From the NCBI RefSeq assembly GCF_001436275.1, contig NZ_AZEH01000039.1, positions 186,001-250,000 of the forward strand: 64,000 nt of DNA, read 5' to 3'. The stretch comes from Liquorilactobacillus oeni DSM 19972 (GTDB lineage: Bacteria > Bacillota > Bacilli > Lactobacillales > Lactobacillaceae). Positions 39,115-48,678 of the stretch are shown one piece after another. The notes beneath the pieces were generated by a model that was not told the DNA's origin, did not search any database, and saw only the letters and a program-made list of their open reading frames with translations. Position 1 is the first letter of the stretch. Each line of letters begins with the position of its first letter. Made by a program: the position numbers and the translations under genes.

Positions 39115-39984
39115 ATGGAAATGAATGAATTAATTGGTCATCAGGTAGAAGCCAAAGCAGTTGATGAAAATGAAGATTTTTATTTTCTGCAAGCTCAAGG
39201 GATTACTTTGAGGCTTATAAAAAGTGAACTTGAAAAAAAACTTGCAAAAGGCGAAAGCGTTTCAGGCTTTGTTTATGAAAATGAGGATCACGAGCTGCAA
39301 ATTACAACAAATATTCCTCAAAGCAGACTAGATCACTATGCTTTTGGTGATGTGGTTTCAAGTAGGCATAATCTCGGCGTCTTTGTTGACATTGGACTGC
39401 CAAACAAAGATGTACTGGTTTCACTTGACGAACTTCCTGAATTATCGCGTTTATGGCCTCAAAAGGGTGATCATTTAATGATTGCTTTGAAAGTTGATTC
39501 CAAGGATCGTTTATGGGGAACTCTAGCTCCAGAAGATGCTTTTCAAGAAATATCTGCTAAGGCTTCAAAAACAATGCAGAACAAAGATGTGGTTGCTGTT
39601 GCTTATCGGCTTAAAATTGCAGGAACTCATGTTATTACTTCTGATTTTCACCTTGGTTTTATTCATCCCAGCGAAAGAGATGCTGAACCACGTTTAGGTG
39701 AAGAATTGAAAGCACGCGTAATCGGAGTTCAACCAGATGGTACGTTGAATTTGTCTTTACGGCCAAGAGCTTATGAAGCAATTGGTGATGATGCTCAAAT
39801 GATTCTTGCTGCCTTGAAACATCAAAATGGAGTTTTAGATTATACAGATAAAAGTACTCCTGAGGAAATCCGGGCTTTTTTTGGAATTAGCAAAGGTCAG
39901 TTCAAGCGAGCAGTCGGTCACCTTATGAAAGCAGGACTTGTAAAACAACAAGACAGCAAACTTATTTTAAACAAACAGCAATAG
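39115..39984 (+). CDS. CvfB-family S1 RNA-binding protein
   Basis: A 289-residue protein resembling CvfB/YitL: an N-terminal S1-like part, an S1 domain with FGDVVSSRHNLGVFVDIGL and a second with GFIHPSERDAEPRLGEELKARV, then a C-terminal winged helix (about 225-289, IRAFFGISKGQFKRAVGHLMKAGLV split across two lines of homology). Staphylococcal CvfB affects virulence-factor expression through RNA binding; here a general RNA role is likely. GGAGG lies before the ATG. Confidence 0.88.
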   Translation: MEMNELIGHQVEAKAVDENEDFYFLQAQGITLRLIKSELEKKLAKGESVSGFVYENEDHELQITTNIPQSRLDHYAFGDVVSSRHNLGVFVDIGLPNKDVLVSLDELPELSRLWPQKGDHLMIALKVDSKDRLWGTLAPEDAFQEISAKASKTMQNKDVVAVAYRLKIAGTHVITSDFHLGFIHPSERDAEPRLGEELKARVIGVQPDGTLNLSLRPRAYEAIGDDAQMILAALKHQNGVLDYTDKSTPEEIRAFFGISKGQFKRAVGHLMKAGLVKQQDSKLILNKQQ

Positions 39985-40112
39985 TTTAATTAAATTTAAT
40001 TTGAAATTGTTATGCGTCGCAATTATCAGCTTTATTTACTGTTTTAGGTTAGCTTTTTATTTTAGGAGACGGATTGAGCTGGTTGTAGTTTCTTTTGATG
40101 GAGGGTGAGCTT

Positions 40113-41000
40113 ATGAAGGGAACTGTTGTTGATTATTTGCACTATTTAAAGGTTGAAAGAGGACTTTCTCAAAATACTATTGCTAGTTATCATAATGATC
40201 TGCAGCAGTTCATTTCATTTTTAATTAGCCGTAAGATTACGAATTTTGATATGATAGATCGTAAAGTCATTATCTCTTTCCTCCAGGATGAGGGGGAGCA
40301 AAAGAAGGCTGATAGCTCCATTGTACGCTGTATTACTAGTTTGCGTAAATTCTTCCAGTATTTGGTGGAGGAAGAAAAAATTAAAAATGATCCAATGCAA
40401 TTAATTGATGCTCCAAAGAGAAAGGAACACTTGCCTGAAGTTCTTTCAACCAAGGAAGTGGAGCGCTTATTGCTCTCTCCTGATGTCACAAAACCACTTG
40501 GGCTCAGAAATAGAGCCATCTTGGAATTAATGTACGCGACTGGCCTTCGTGTAAGTGAAGCAATTAACTTACAACTTTCAGATCTGCATCTTAGTCTTGG
40601 ACTTATTCAGACATTAGGTAAGGGACAGAAAGAAAGAATTATTCCGATTGGAGATCAGGCAATTCATTGGCTGGAGCGCTATTTAAATGAAGTTCGCCCT
40701 AAATTGTTGAAAAACCAAAGAAGCAGTTTTCTGTTTTTAAATCATCATGGACGCAAATTAAGCAGACAGGGCATTTGGAAAAATTTAAAGTTGGAAGTAA
40801 AAAAAGCAGGTATTCAAAAAAATGTAACACCGCACACGCTAAGACATTCTTTTGCGACACACATTCTAGAAAATGGTGCTGATTTAAGAGTAGTGCAGGA
40901 GCTTCTTGGTCATGCAGACATCTCTACCACTCAGATCTATACTCATCTGTCTAAAAAAAGGCTTGCAGATGTTTATAATAGATATCATCCTCGTGCCTAG
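40113..41000 (+). CDS. xerD: Site-specific tyrosine recombinase XerD
   Basis: A 295-residue recombinase that resolves chromosome dimers with XerC. A core-binding SAM-like domain (1-85) is followed by the catalytic domain with Arg in YATGLRVSEA, Lys in LGKGQKER, HTLRHSFATH, LLGHADISTT and the Tyr nucleophile in QIYTHL. The ATG at 40113 follows GGAGGG; the TTG at 40095 precedes that site. Its position ahead of scpAB favours XerD over XerC. Confidence 0.94.
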   Translation: MKGTVVDYLHYLKVERGLSQNTIASYHNDLQQFISFLISRKITNFDMIDRKVIISFLQDEGEQKKADSSIVRCITSLRKFFQYLVEEEKIKNDPMQLIDAPKRKEHLPEVLSTKEVERLLLSPDVTKPLGLRNRAILELMYATGLRVSEAINLQLSDLHLSLGLIQTLGKGQKERIIPIGDQAIHWLERYLNEVRPKLLKNQRSSFLFLNHHGRKLSRQGIWKNLKLEVKKAGIQKNVTPHTLRHSFATHILENGADLRVVQELLGHADISTTQIYTHLSKKRLADVYNRYHPRA

Positions 41001-41078
41001 TTGATTTGTGTAAAAAAGAAAATTATGATAAAGTAAGTTCGATTTTACTTTAGATATCTAGACCACAGGAGGTCAATA

Positions 41079-41438
41079 ATGCTTTACAAGTATAAAAATG
41101 ATTACGAAAAGATCACTATGGGCTTACTTTCCTTTATTCCTGACTTAAAGGAAATTTCCCACTTGCAAGCTGAAGTTAAGTGGTATTGCGATGATGATGA
41201 ACGTTGCTTGTTTTTGTGGAAAAATGATGCCGGTGATTTTGTTGGGGTCATTGGAGTTGAAGTTATTAATGATGTTTTAATGATTCGACATGTTGCAGTA
41301 ACTCCAGCTGAACGTAATGAGGGTGTTAGTTTCGAAATGTTGAACGCTCTTACTGCTCTTTATCCAGAAGCAAAGATGATGGGAAGTATTGAAACAACAG
41401 CTTTAATTACGAAGTGGGAACAGCGTAATGGTAAATGA
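41079..41438 (+). CDS. ribT: RibT-like GNAT-fold protein
   Basis: A 119-residue protein similar to Bacillus RibT, a small GNAT acetyltransferase found with riboflavin genes. It contains the beta-strand pair GVIGVEVIND and IRHVAVTPAERNEGVSF resembling an acetyl-CoA-binding segment. AGGAGG precedes the ATG. It overlaps scpA by 11 bp. No riboflavin synthesis genes are near, though a riboflavin transporter lies 2.4 kb downstream. The biochemical role is unknown. Confidence 0.82.
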   Translation: MLYKYKNDYEKITMGLLSFIPDLKEISHLQAEVKWYCDDDERCLFLWKNDAGDFVGVIGVEVINDVLMIRHVAVTPAERNEGVSFEMLNALTALYPEAKMMGSIETTALITKWEQRNGK

Positions 41439-42213
41439 AAATTTTACAGAGAGCGGGACTCGGAAACTTACTTTTAAACTGAATACATTTGAAGGACCGC
41501 TCGATCTGCTTTTACAGCTAATTAAAAAAAATGAAATGGACCTCTACAATATTCAAATGACTGAAATAACTTCCCAGTATATTGAACAGCTGCACCAAAT
41601 GCAGACAATGTCGCTCGATATCGCTGGGGAGTATTTAGTTATGGCCGCGACTTTATTAAATATTAAAAGCAAGATGTTATTGCCGAAACATCCTGAAACG
41701 CTGGAATCTGATGAAACGGAAGATCCACGTTTGGAGCTCGTGCAGCAGCTGTTAGTTCATCAATGTTATCAGCTTGCTTCAAATAATTTACAAGAGATGG
41801 CGGATGTTAGGGCACTTAGTTATACACGCGAACAAGAAATGGCTCCAAGCAGCGTGCGTACACAATTATTAGGAAAAAGGCAAGAGCCTGAAAAATTACA
41901 GCAGGCTTTTTTTTCAGTCTTAAGCCGACAAAGAGGAAAAATAAAAATCAGTAAAACAGTTACAAGGGAAAGTTTTACAATCGAAGAAGAAATGAAACGG
42001 TTACAACATATTTTGGAAAATAACCAAAAAGAAATAGAATTTGTTCAACTTTTTTCACCTGAAAAAATAATTCTGGAACAAGTTGTTACTACTTTTCTTG
42101 CACTGCTTGAACTGGTTAAGCGTGGAACTGTAATAGTAAGGCAAACAACGATATTAGGTCCGATTAAACTGAGGAGTGGCAAAAAAAATGCAGACAAACC
42201 AAGCAAAAATTGA
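41428..42213 (+). CDS. scpA: Segregation and condensation protein A
   Basis: A 261-residue kleisin that bridges the SMC ATPase heads. The N-terminal helical domain holds the family NTFEGPLDLLLQLIKKNEMD and the C-terminal winged helix (about 180-261) holds TFLALLELVKRGTVIVRQ. The start overlaps ribT and the end overlaps scpB by 26 bp, so translation is coupled. Partner smc is not in the window. Confidence 0.97.
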   Translation: MVNENFTESGTRKLTFKLNTFEGPLDLLLQLIKKNEMDLYNIQMTEITSQYIEQLHQMQTMSLDIAGEYLVMAATLLNIKSKMLLPKHPETLESDETEDPRLELVQQLLVHQCYQLASNNLQEMADVRALSYTREQEMAPSSVRTQLLGKRQEPEKLQQAFFSVLSRQRGKIKISKTVTRESFTIEEEMKRLQHILENNQKEIEFVQLFSPEKIILEQVVTTFLALLELVKRGTVIVRQTTILGPIKLRSGKKNADKPSKN

Positions 42214-42805
42214 AGCATTGCTCTTTGCTGCCGGAGATGAAGGAATTTCTTTAGGACAGCTTGCTGAGTTTACTGGACTACTTAAGCCAGCTGTGAGTGC
42301 TCAGATCAAACAGCTGCAAAAAAAGTATATGGATGACTCAAATTGCTGCTTGCAGGTCTTGAGTACTGAAGAACGCTTGCGGTTAGCGACTAAGAAAGAG
42401 TTTGCTTCTCTTTTAAAAGGTTACTTTGAGGCTCCAAATGTTTCTTCCCTATCGCACGCTGCTCTTGAGGTTCTTGCTATCATTGCTTATAAGCAACCTG
42501 TTACACGGGTTCAGATAGAAGAAATTAGAGGCGTGCGTTCTAATGGATCGTTGCAAAAATTACTTGCTTTTGAACTGATCGGTGAAGCTGGCAGATTGGA
42601 AGCACCCGGACGACCGATCTTATATGAAACAACTGAAATCTTTTTAGATCATTTTGGGCTTCAATCATTAAAAGATCTGCCACCGCTGCCAGAACCGGAT
42701 TCGAAGAAAAATGAAACAGAAAAAAATGAAAATCTGCTTGAATTATTTAATGAAACATTGCAAGAAGACGGTTCAAATTTGGAGGAGTTAAAAGATGGCA
42801 AATGA
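42188..42805 (+). CDS. scpB: Segregation and condensation protein B
   Basis: A 205-residue winged-helix protein that binds ScpA in the SMC complex. It shows IEALLFAAGDEGISLGQLA and the family AALEVLAIIAYKQPVTR plus IRGVRSNGSLQKLL, with an acidic tail (about 168-205). The ATG at 42188 follows GAGGAG at 11 bases; a GTG at 42176 coincides with that site. It overlaps both neighbours. Confidence 0.96.
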   Translation: MQTNQAKIEALLFAAGDEGISLGQLAEFTGLLKPAVSAQIKQLQKKYMDDSNCCLQVLSTEERLRLATKKEFASLLKGYFEAPNVSSLSHAALEVLAIIAYKQPVTRVQIEEIRGVRSNGSLQKLLAFELIGEAGRLEAPGRPILYETTEIFLDHFGLQSLKDLPPLPEPDSKKNETEKNENLLELFNETLQEDGSNLEELKDGK

Positions 42806-43514
42806 AAGCGAACGGTTACAAAAAGTAATGGCAAATGCCGGTGTGGCATCAAGAAGAGCCTCCGAAAAAATGATTTTGGCTGGTAACGTGCAAGTTAACG
42901 GCAAGATTGTTGAGGAGTTAGGAGTCAAGGTTGCTCCTACTGATCTTGTAGTTGTGAACGGCAAGGCTCTTGAACGTGAGAAGAAAGTTTATTATCTTTT
43001 CTATAAACCGCGTGGTGTTATCTCTGCAGTAAAAGATGATAAAGGCAGAAAAGTAGTCACAGACTATTTTAAAGATATCCAAGAAAGAGTGTACCCAATT
43101 GGACGTCTAGATTATGATACATCGGGGCTCCTTTTATTAACAAACGATGGTGAACTCGCAAATAAACTGATGCATCCGCGGTATAAGGTTGGAAAAACTT
43201 ACGTTGCAAAGGTTGAAGGAATACCTGATAATGAAATCTTTAAAAAACTTCGGTTAGGAATTCAGTTGGATCAAAGAAAAACCGCACCAGCAAAAACGCA
43301 TTTAATATCTGCTGATAGCAAAAAGAAAACTGCGATTATTTCTTTGACTATTCATGAAGGCAGATATCATCAGGTAAAAAGAATGCTGGAAAAAGTAGGC
43401 TTTCCAGTTAAAAAACTTAAACGTGAAAGTTATGGTTTTTTAACCTTAGCAGGATTGAATTCTGGAGAATTTCGCAAGCTGACGCAAGAAGAAATCAAGC
43501 GTTTAAAGCAGTGA
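42795..43514 (+). CDS. rluB: 23S rRNA pseudouridine synthase B
   Basis: A 239-residue RsuA-family pseudouridine synthase. An N-terminal S4 domain (1-60, RLQKVMANAGVASRRASEKM) precedes the catalytic domain with YPIGRLDYDTSGLLLLTNDG carrying the catalytic Asp. It overlaps scpB by 11 bp, as in many Firmicutes where this gene (ypuL/rluB) follows scpB. The RsuA/RluE alternatives are less likely from context. Confidence 0.95.
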   Translation: MANESERLQKVMANAGVASRRASEKMILAGNVQVNGKIVEELGVKVAPTDLVVVNGKALEREKKVYYLFYKPRGVISAVKDDKGRKVVTDYFKDIQERVYPIGRLDYDTSGLLLLTNDGELANKLMHPRYKVGKTYVAKVEGIPDNEIFKKLRLGIQLDQRKTAPAKTHLISADSKKKTAIISLTIHEGRYHQVKRMLEKVGFPVKKLKRESYGFLTLAGLNSGEFRKLTQEEIKRLKQ

Positions 43515-43577
43515 AAAGTATTTTGTTGCAAACACGACAATAATATGATATTTTTAGTAGGTAAAAAATAATTAGTT

Positions 43578-43692
43578 TATCTTCAGGGGCAGGGTGAAAC
43601 TCCCGACCGGCGGTAAAAGTCCGCGACCTGCAGTGATGCAGTTGAACTGGTGTGATCCCAGTACCGACAGTAAAGTCTGGATAAAGAAGATA
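43578..43692 (+). promoter_or_regulatory. FMN riboswitch (RFN element)
   Basis: The closing stem TATCTTC (43578-43584) / GAAGATA (43686-43692) encloses the conserved GGGGCAGGGTGAAA, CCGACCGGCGGTA, GATGCAG and TGTGATCCCAGTACCGACAG blocks. It precedes a terminator and ribU, so FMN would shut off riboflavin uptake by premature termination. Confidence 0.97.
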
Positions 43693-43719
43693 GGGCTTAT
43701 TTAATGACAATTAAGTAAA

Positions 43720-43752
43720 CTCTGTTGGTCTCTGATCAGCAGAGCTTTTTTG
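43720..43752 (+). terminator. FMN-riboswitch expression platform terminator
   Basis: CTCTGTTG (43720-43727) / CAGCAGAG (43737-43744), one wobble pair, followed by seven T after a C. Confidence 0.85.
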
Positions 43753-43797
43753 TTTGAATAGGCGCACTTGTGAAGATAAACGATAGGAGGTTTTTCT

Positions 43798-44376
43798 ATG
43801 GTTTATTCAGCTACACGCAGGTATGTCATTGCTGCTTCTTTGGCAGGTCTTTCATATTTGCTTATGTTTTTATCTTTTTCGGTGATTCCGATTGTACCAT
43901 ACATGAAGATCGATTTTTCTGATCTGCCGCTTCTCTTTGGAATACTTATTTTTGGTCCGTTAGGGGGTATTGAGATTGCAGTTTTACGTTCACTGCTTTA
44001 CTTTGTGATTTCAGGACCGTCTATTAGCAACTTAATTGGAGTTTCTACCAACTTGCTTGCCTCTCTGTCATTTATTTTACCTATTTTTTATCTTTTGAGA
44101 AAAGATCAATCAACGAGTGGTCGCAACATATTTTGGACTATTTTTTCGGGAACATTAAGTTTGACGTTCATTTTATCAGTAGCAAATTATTTTGTGATCA
44201 CTCCTTTATATATGTCGGTTTTGGGAATGAAACTTTCATTGCCGCTTGAACAGATAGTATTATATGGAGTTGTTCCTTTTAATTTGTTAAAAGGGATCAT
44301 CGTTGGAACAGCTTTTTGGCTTTTTTTTGTCAAATTGAGGGTATGGTTAAAAGGTCGTTCAATGGTCCTGCATTAA
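43798..44376 (+). CDS. ribU: Riboflavin transporter RibU (ECF S component)
   Basis: A 192-residue membrane protein with six hydrophobic helices. It is the substrate-binding S component that joins the shared ECF ATPase module to import riboflavin. Family features are the segment FSVIPIVPYMKIDFSDLP and a loop FGPLGGIEIAVLRSLLYF. AGGAGG precedes the ATG. The FMN riboswitch directly upstream supports the substrate. The ECF module (ecfA1A2T) is not in the window. Confidence 0.95.
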   Translation: MVYSATRRYVIAASLAGLSYLLMFLSFSVIPIVPYMKIDFSDLPLLFGILIFGPLGGIEIAVLRSLLYFVISGPSISNLIGVSTNLLASLSFILPIFYLLRKDQSTSGRNIFWTIFSGTLSLTFILSVANYFVITPLYMSVLGMKLSLPLEQIVLYGVVPFNLLKGIIVGTAFWLFFVKLRVWLKGRSMVLH

Positions 44377-44430
44377 ATTTTGTAGTGATTTTCGGACTTT
44401 GAAGCAAATTTTTAAGAATAGGTAACTGGA

Positions 44431-44607
44431 GTTGGGTCAAAACTTATGTTTTGGCTCAGCTTTTTTGTACTTTCTTGCGGTTTCCATATTAACATGGTTC
44501 AATAGTCGGTTTTTTCCGTTTAACTACGAATTACTCCCATAGTTCGAATCTGACTATGAGAGTAATTCACAGCTAACGTTCAAATCCTAACGACTATTGG
44601 TACACTC
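44431..44607. repeat. Dispersed intergenic repeat, copy B
   Basis: Same layout as copy A: hairpin GTTGGGTCAAAA (44431-44442) / TTTTGGCTCAGC (44449-44460) with six T and GTAC, then the nested palindrome from CAATAGTC (44500-44507) to GACTATTG (44592-44599). It ends the ribU transcript. It fills most of the 346-bp gap between ribU and ypbB; the remainder shows only an AT-rich promoter-like region. Confidence 0.8.
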
Positions 44608-44722
44608 CCTTTATTTAATTTTTTGTATTGCTATTAAAAGCGGTATCTTTTTGCTTTTCTTGCGTAGATAATAAGATAAAATAGAAGTATGTTAATTTGT
44701 AGCAAGAAAGGAGAGAGAATAA

Positions 44723-45760
44723 TTGCCAAGCAAAGAAAGTCTGCTTTATTTTTTTTCACGAACCCAATCACGGCGACCAGCCGTAATCAGACAAGTTCTT
44801 TTGAATAAGCGGACAGTTTCAAATTTATTTTGGGGAATGCAATATCATTTATTAGAATGGCTTGGGACAGCTCCACAGCTGAATGCAGGTGCTTTTGATA
44901 ATTTTATAACGCAATTAAAAGCTGAAAATTTTTTACAAGAAAAGCCAGCAGGCTTGCTTTTAACTGAAATTGGACTTAAGGAAAAAGAAAATTATGAACA
45001 CATACATTATCGCCCAAAGAATCCTGAGTTTTTTCAAAAACTTGACGAAAAAATGTGGGGAGACGTTTTACAGCTCTTAATACAAGTCGGTTCAGAACTT
45101 TCTTATTGCAATAAACGTTATTATGTGAGTGCAACTTCCTATAAAGCACAGTTTTATTTTAAAAGATGGTTTCAACAAAATAAAAGTGCAGGTTTGAGCA
45201 AGACAATTAAAAAAAATTTACTTTCTTTTTTAGCTGGTAAGCTGCAAGAAGAAGCAGATATTTTTGCAGCTTCTTTTAATGGTCATGGCGTGATTGCAAA
45301 AACTGCGGTACAGTTAGCAAAAAGCAGTGAAACTTACACGGTTGAGGATATTAATACACTTTGGCGTGATTATTCTGTGATGTTTGCTATGTACTTGATA
45401 AAGCAAAATGACGTTTTTTATTCTTTAGTAAAACCTTTGCTGAAAAATAGTTTACTTTCCAATAGTGCTTTTACTACGTATGAACTTTTTAATAAGGGAG
45501 TGTCTTTAGAAAAAATTGGACAGTTGCGCAAGGTAAAATTAAGTACAGTTAAAGAGCATCTTCTAGAAGCCGCTATCTTTGAACATAATTTTACGTTTGA
45601 AAGAATTATAAACCAAAATGAATATAAAATTTTAGCAGATAACTTTAGTGAGAAAGCACCGCTCGATTGGAATTATCAGCAGCTTAAAGAAAAAAATATA
45701 CAACTTGATTTTTTTAAGTTCAGACTTTTCCAGATTGAAAGGAGCAGATATGATTTCTGA
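44723..45760 (+). CDS. YpbB-like helix-turn-helix protein, RecQ partner
   Basis: A 345-residue protein resembling Bacillus YpbB, encoded just before a short RecQ helicase. The C-terminal half carries a helicase-associated helix-turn-helix domain: TYELFNKGVSLEKIGQLRKV followed by LSTVKEHLLEAAI (about 260-295). The N-terminal part has no motif I recognise. TTG start with AAAGGAGAGAG upstream. It overlaps recQ by 11 bp, so the products are probably made together and may act together; that is inference. Confidence 0.82.
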   Translation: MPSKESLLYFFSRTQSRRPAVIRQVLLNKRTVSNLFWGMQYHLLEWLGTAPQLNAGAFDNFITQLKAENFLQEKPAGLLLTEIGLKEKENYEHIHYRPKNPEFFQKLDEKMWGDVLQLLIQVGSELSYCNKRYYVSATSYKAQFYFKRWFQQNKSAGLSKTIKKNLLSFLAGKLQEEADIFAASFNGHGVIAKTAVQLAKSSETYTVEDINTLWRDYSVMFAMYLIKQNDVFYSLVKPLLKNSLLSNSAFTTYELFNKGVSLEKIGQLRKVKLSTVKEHLLEAAIFEHNFTFERIINQNEYKILADNFSEKAPLDWNYQQLKEKNIQLDFFKFRLFQIERSRYDF

Positions 45761-47210
45761 CAATTTTTTAGAAAAAAAACTACATACTTTCTTTGGGTAT
45801 ACCTCTTTTAAAGAGGGTCAAAAGCAAATAATAGATTCTTTACTGAAAAGACAATCTACTTTAGGAATTTTACCAACCGGAACGGGAAAGTCTTTGTGCT
45901 ATCAATTGGCAGGCAAGCTTTTAAACCAGACCGTATTGATCGTGTCGCCTTTATTATCTTTGATGCAGGATCAGGTTGAACAATTACATTTTATAGGTGA
46001 AAAAAAGGCGATTGCAGTCACTTCGGAGCTTTCCTATCAACACAAATATTTCGTTATTCACCATCTTCGTGAATATGACTATGTTTATATGGCACCTGAA
46101 ATGCTGCAAAAAGAAGAAGTACTTGAACAGTTGAAAACTATCTCCCTTGGATTGTTTGTTGTTGATGAAGCACACTGTATTTCGCAGTGGGGACCTGATT
46201 TTAGGCCTGATTATTTGGATCTTAAAATAATCAGGCAAAAGCTTGGCAACCCAGTTACACTTGCTTTGACGGCTACTGCGACACCAGAGGTTGAACAAGA
46301 TATTTGCAGACAGCTTTTTAATGAGAATGAATCAATTAAAATCGTTCGCAGGTCCGTTGATCGGCCAAATATTTTTTTAGCAGCAAAGCAAGTTGACACC
46401 CAGCAGCAAAAAGATGAATATCTCCTAGAGATTTTACCGCAATTGGCAACACCTATATTGCTTTATTTTTCCAGTAAAAAAAAAGCTGACGAGATAAGTC
46501 AGCTGCTTAATGATCGAACCGACTTAAAAACGGCAGCTTATCATGCAGGGCTTTCAAAAAAGGATCGTTATTCTATTCAACAACAATTTATGAATGATCA
46601 GCTTGATGCAGTATGCGCAACGAGTGCCTTTGGAATGGGGATAAATAAAAAAAATATCAGATGCGTGCTCCATTATCATCTACCGGCTGATTTGGAGAGT
46701 TACTCTCAAGAAATCGGACGTGCCGGCAGAGACGGGCAGCGCAGCCTTGCACTTTTACTGTTTAATCCTGCAGACATTGATCTGCAGCGACATTTAAGTA
46801 GTAATTCGTTGCCAGATGATGGAGAAATAGAGTATTATTTTAATCATAAAGATTTAATTAATTCTTGTCTGCAGGGAAGTGATAAGAAAAATCTGTTAGA
46901 GTATTATGCAGGTCGGTTTTTAACACCTTTAAAATTAAAACAGATTTTCAAAAAGCGGCGGTTTGAAAGAGAGAAAAAGCTGCAGGAACTGATTGCTTAT
47001 GTTGAAACTGCTAAATGCAGAAGAAACTTTTTGTGTAAGTATTTCGGCGAAGAAAAAAAAGCTGACCATAATGTAGACTGCTGTCAACCTGCCGGACAGC
47101 CGCTCGTATTAGATAATTTTTTGTTGCACAAGCCGGGTAATAACTACACAAAAAGTTTAGAGGATTATCGAAAGGTGATTTCTCACCTTTTTAATGAAAA
47201 TAAGAGATAA
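45750..47210 (+). CDS. recQ: Short RecQ-family ATP-dependent DNA helicase
   Basis: A 486-residue superfamily 2 helicase. Motif 0/I FKEGQKQIIDSLL and LPTGTGKSLCYQ, motif II VVDEAHCISQWGPDFRPDY, motif III LTATAT, motif VI SQEIGRAGRDGQRS, then a zinc-binding region (about 425-448) with four Cys. It ends about 120 residues before a full RecQ would, so the winged-helix and HRDC domains are lacking, as in Bacillus RecS. The ATG at 45750 follows AAAGGAG; an upstream ATG at 45648 is not credible. Confidence 0.93.
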   Translation: MISDNFLEKKLHTFFGYTSFKEGQKQIIDSLLKRQSTLGILPTGTGKSLCYQLAGKLLNQTVLIVSPLLSLMQDQVEQLHFIGEKKAIAVTSELSYQHKYFVIHHLREYDYVYMAPEMLQKEEVLEQLKTISLGLFVVDEAHCISQWGPDFRPDYLDLKIIRQKLGNPVTLALTATATPEVEQDICRQLFNENESIKIVRRSVDRPNIFLAAKQVDTQQQKDEYLLEILPQLATPILLYFSSKKKADEISQLLNDRTDLKTAAYHAGLSKKDRYSIQQQFMNDQLDAVCATSAFGMGINKKNIRCVLHYHLPADLESYSQEIGRAGRDGQRSLALLLFNPADIDLQRHLSSNSLPDDGEIEYYFNHKDLINSCLQGSDKKNLLEYYAGRFLTPLKLKQIFKKRRFEREKKLQELIAYVETAKCRRNFLCKYFGEEKKADHNVDCCQPAGQPLVLDNFLLHKPGNNYTKSLEDYRKVISHLFNENKR

Positions 47211-47304
47211 GAATTGATAAGAGAGGTGCGGTTAAGGTAAACAAGTATGACTTGCAGTATCTTCTTATGGTAAAATAAAAATGATCATTTGAGGAGGAAA
47301 TGCT

Positions 47305-47946
47305 ATGAACCGCAAATTAAAAGACCAGGGTGAAGAACAAAAACCTTGGGACAAAACATTTGACGATGAACGTGATGATAGCGGAAACTATTCACGAACT
47401 GCAACACGTAAAAAAAGTAAAGCGACTACGGTACTGACAACATCGTTATTGGTCATTTTTATCGCAATTATATTGGGAACAGTGGCATTATATTTTATTT
47501 CACAGCATACTTCGGCTAAGCAATCAGACGGAGGAAATAACGATGTGGGAATGGTTGAGTCCACCTCATCTAAAGAAAGCACATCAAAAAAGAAAACAGC
47601 TTCTACTTCTAAACAAAAGGAGGCGATTAAGGATTCAGCTTCTTCATCTTCAAAAATTCAACAAACTACAGAGGCTGCTTCAAGCAGTACTGCTTCGGAT
47701 AGCGCAGCTTCAGGTAGTTCAAGTGAAACCCAACAGGAAGAGCCTGATTCATCTGCATCTCAATCGCAATCTTCCAGTTCATCATCCAGCAGTACAGATG
47801 CAAGCTATGTTGAAGTTGGGGCAGGACAGGGTGTTTATCGTGTTGCTGTTAACAATGGTTTGACTGTTGATGAATTACTGCAGCTTAATCCGACACTTGG
47901 CAGCGGCTCTACGCTTACACCAGGACAAAAGGTCCGTGTTAAATAG
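47305..47946 (+). CDS. Membrane-anchored LysM protein with Ser-rich linker
   Basis: A 213-residue single-pass protein. A charged cytoplasmic part (1-38) is followed by a transmembrane helix (about 41-66), a long Ser/Thr/Lys/Gln-rich linker (about 70-165) and a C-terminal LysM peptidoglycan-binding domain (about 168-213, ending TLTPGQKVRVK). Such proteins sit in the wall space; a role in cell-envelope organisation is likely but not specific. GGAGG lies before the ATG. It lies between recQ and cmk, as in related genomes. Confidence 0.88.
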   Translation: MNRKLKDQGEEQKPWDKTFDDERDDSGNYSRTATRKKSKATTVLTTSLLVIFIAIILGTVALYFISQHTSAKQSDGGNNDVGMVESTSSKESTSKKKTASTSKQKEAIKDSASSSSKIQQTTEAASSSTASDSAASGSSSETQQEEPDSSASQSQSSSSSSSSTDASYVEVGAGQGVYRVAVNNGLTVDELLQLNPTLGSGSTLTPGQKVRVK

Positions 47947-47997
47947 TATATAATAAATGTTTTAAATTTTTTAGTGACTTTAGAGGAGTTATGGACG

Positions 47998-48678
47998 GTG
48001 GCAAAAAAATTAAAAATTGCAATTGACGGCCCGGCTTCGGCGGGTAAAAGTACAGTTGCTAAACTGGTAGCACATAAATTAAAGTATATCTATTGTGATA
48101 CTGGGGCAATGTATCGTGCAGTTACTTGGCTGGCAATACAGCAAAATGTTGCTTTGAATGATGATCTTGCATTAGCTGAGATGTTAAAGACGATAGAGAT
48201 CAAATTTGTTCCTTCAAAAAACGGACAATTGGTTTTTGTGAATGGTAATGATGTAACAAAAGAGATTCGGATGCCAGATATCACAAATAACGTTTCGACT
48301 GTTGCGGCTCAAGTAAGTGTGCGCACAAAGCTAACTCAACAGCAACAAGAGATTGCAGTAAATGGCGGAATAGTAATGGATGGGCGAGATATTGGAACGA
48401 CTGTTTTGCCTGATGCTGAAATCAAAATTTTCTTAGTTGCAAGTGTAAAGGAACGTGCTTTACGCCGCTTTAAGGAAAATCAAATAAAGAAAATTGCGAC
48501 CCCGCTTCGCGAACTTGAGCGTGAAATAGAGGAAAGAGACCGCAAGGATTCAACAAGAGTGGTTTCACCGCTTGTTCAGGCTGAAGACGCAACTAAAGTC
48601 GATACAACAAGTTTAAATATTGAAGAAGTTGTTTCTAAAATTATGGAAATAGTAGAAAATAAGCTGGAAAAAGCTTGA
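47998..48678 (+). CDS. cmk: Cytidylate kinase
   Basis: A 226-residue nucleoside monophosphate kinase converting CMP/dCMP to the diphosphate. The P loop is DGPASAGKST near the N terminus, followed by YCDTGAMYRAVT and MDGRDIGTTVLPDAE. GTG start at 47998, ten bases after GAGGAG; an upstream ATG would add eight residues lying over the ribosome binding site. The cmk-rpsA-der-hup order is conserved in Firmicutes. Confidence 0.96.
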   Translation: MAKKLKIAIDGPASAGKSTVAKLVAHKLKYIYCDTGAMYRAVTWLAIQQNVALNDDLALAEMLKTIEIKFVPSKNGQLVFVNGNDVTKEIRMPDITNNVSTVAAQVSVRTKLTQQQQEIAVNGGIVMDGRDIGTTVLPDAEIKIFLVASVKERALRRFKENQIKKIATPLRELEREIEERDRKDSTRVVSPLVQAEDATKVDTTSLNIEEVVSKIMEIVENKLEKA

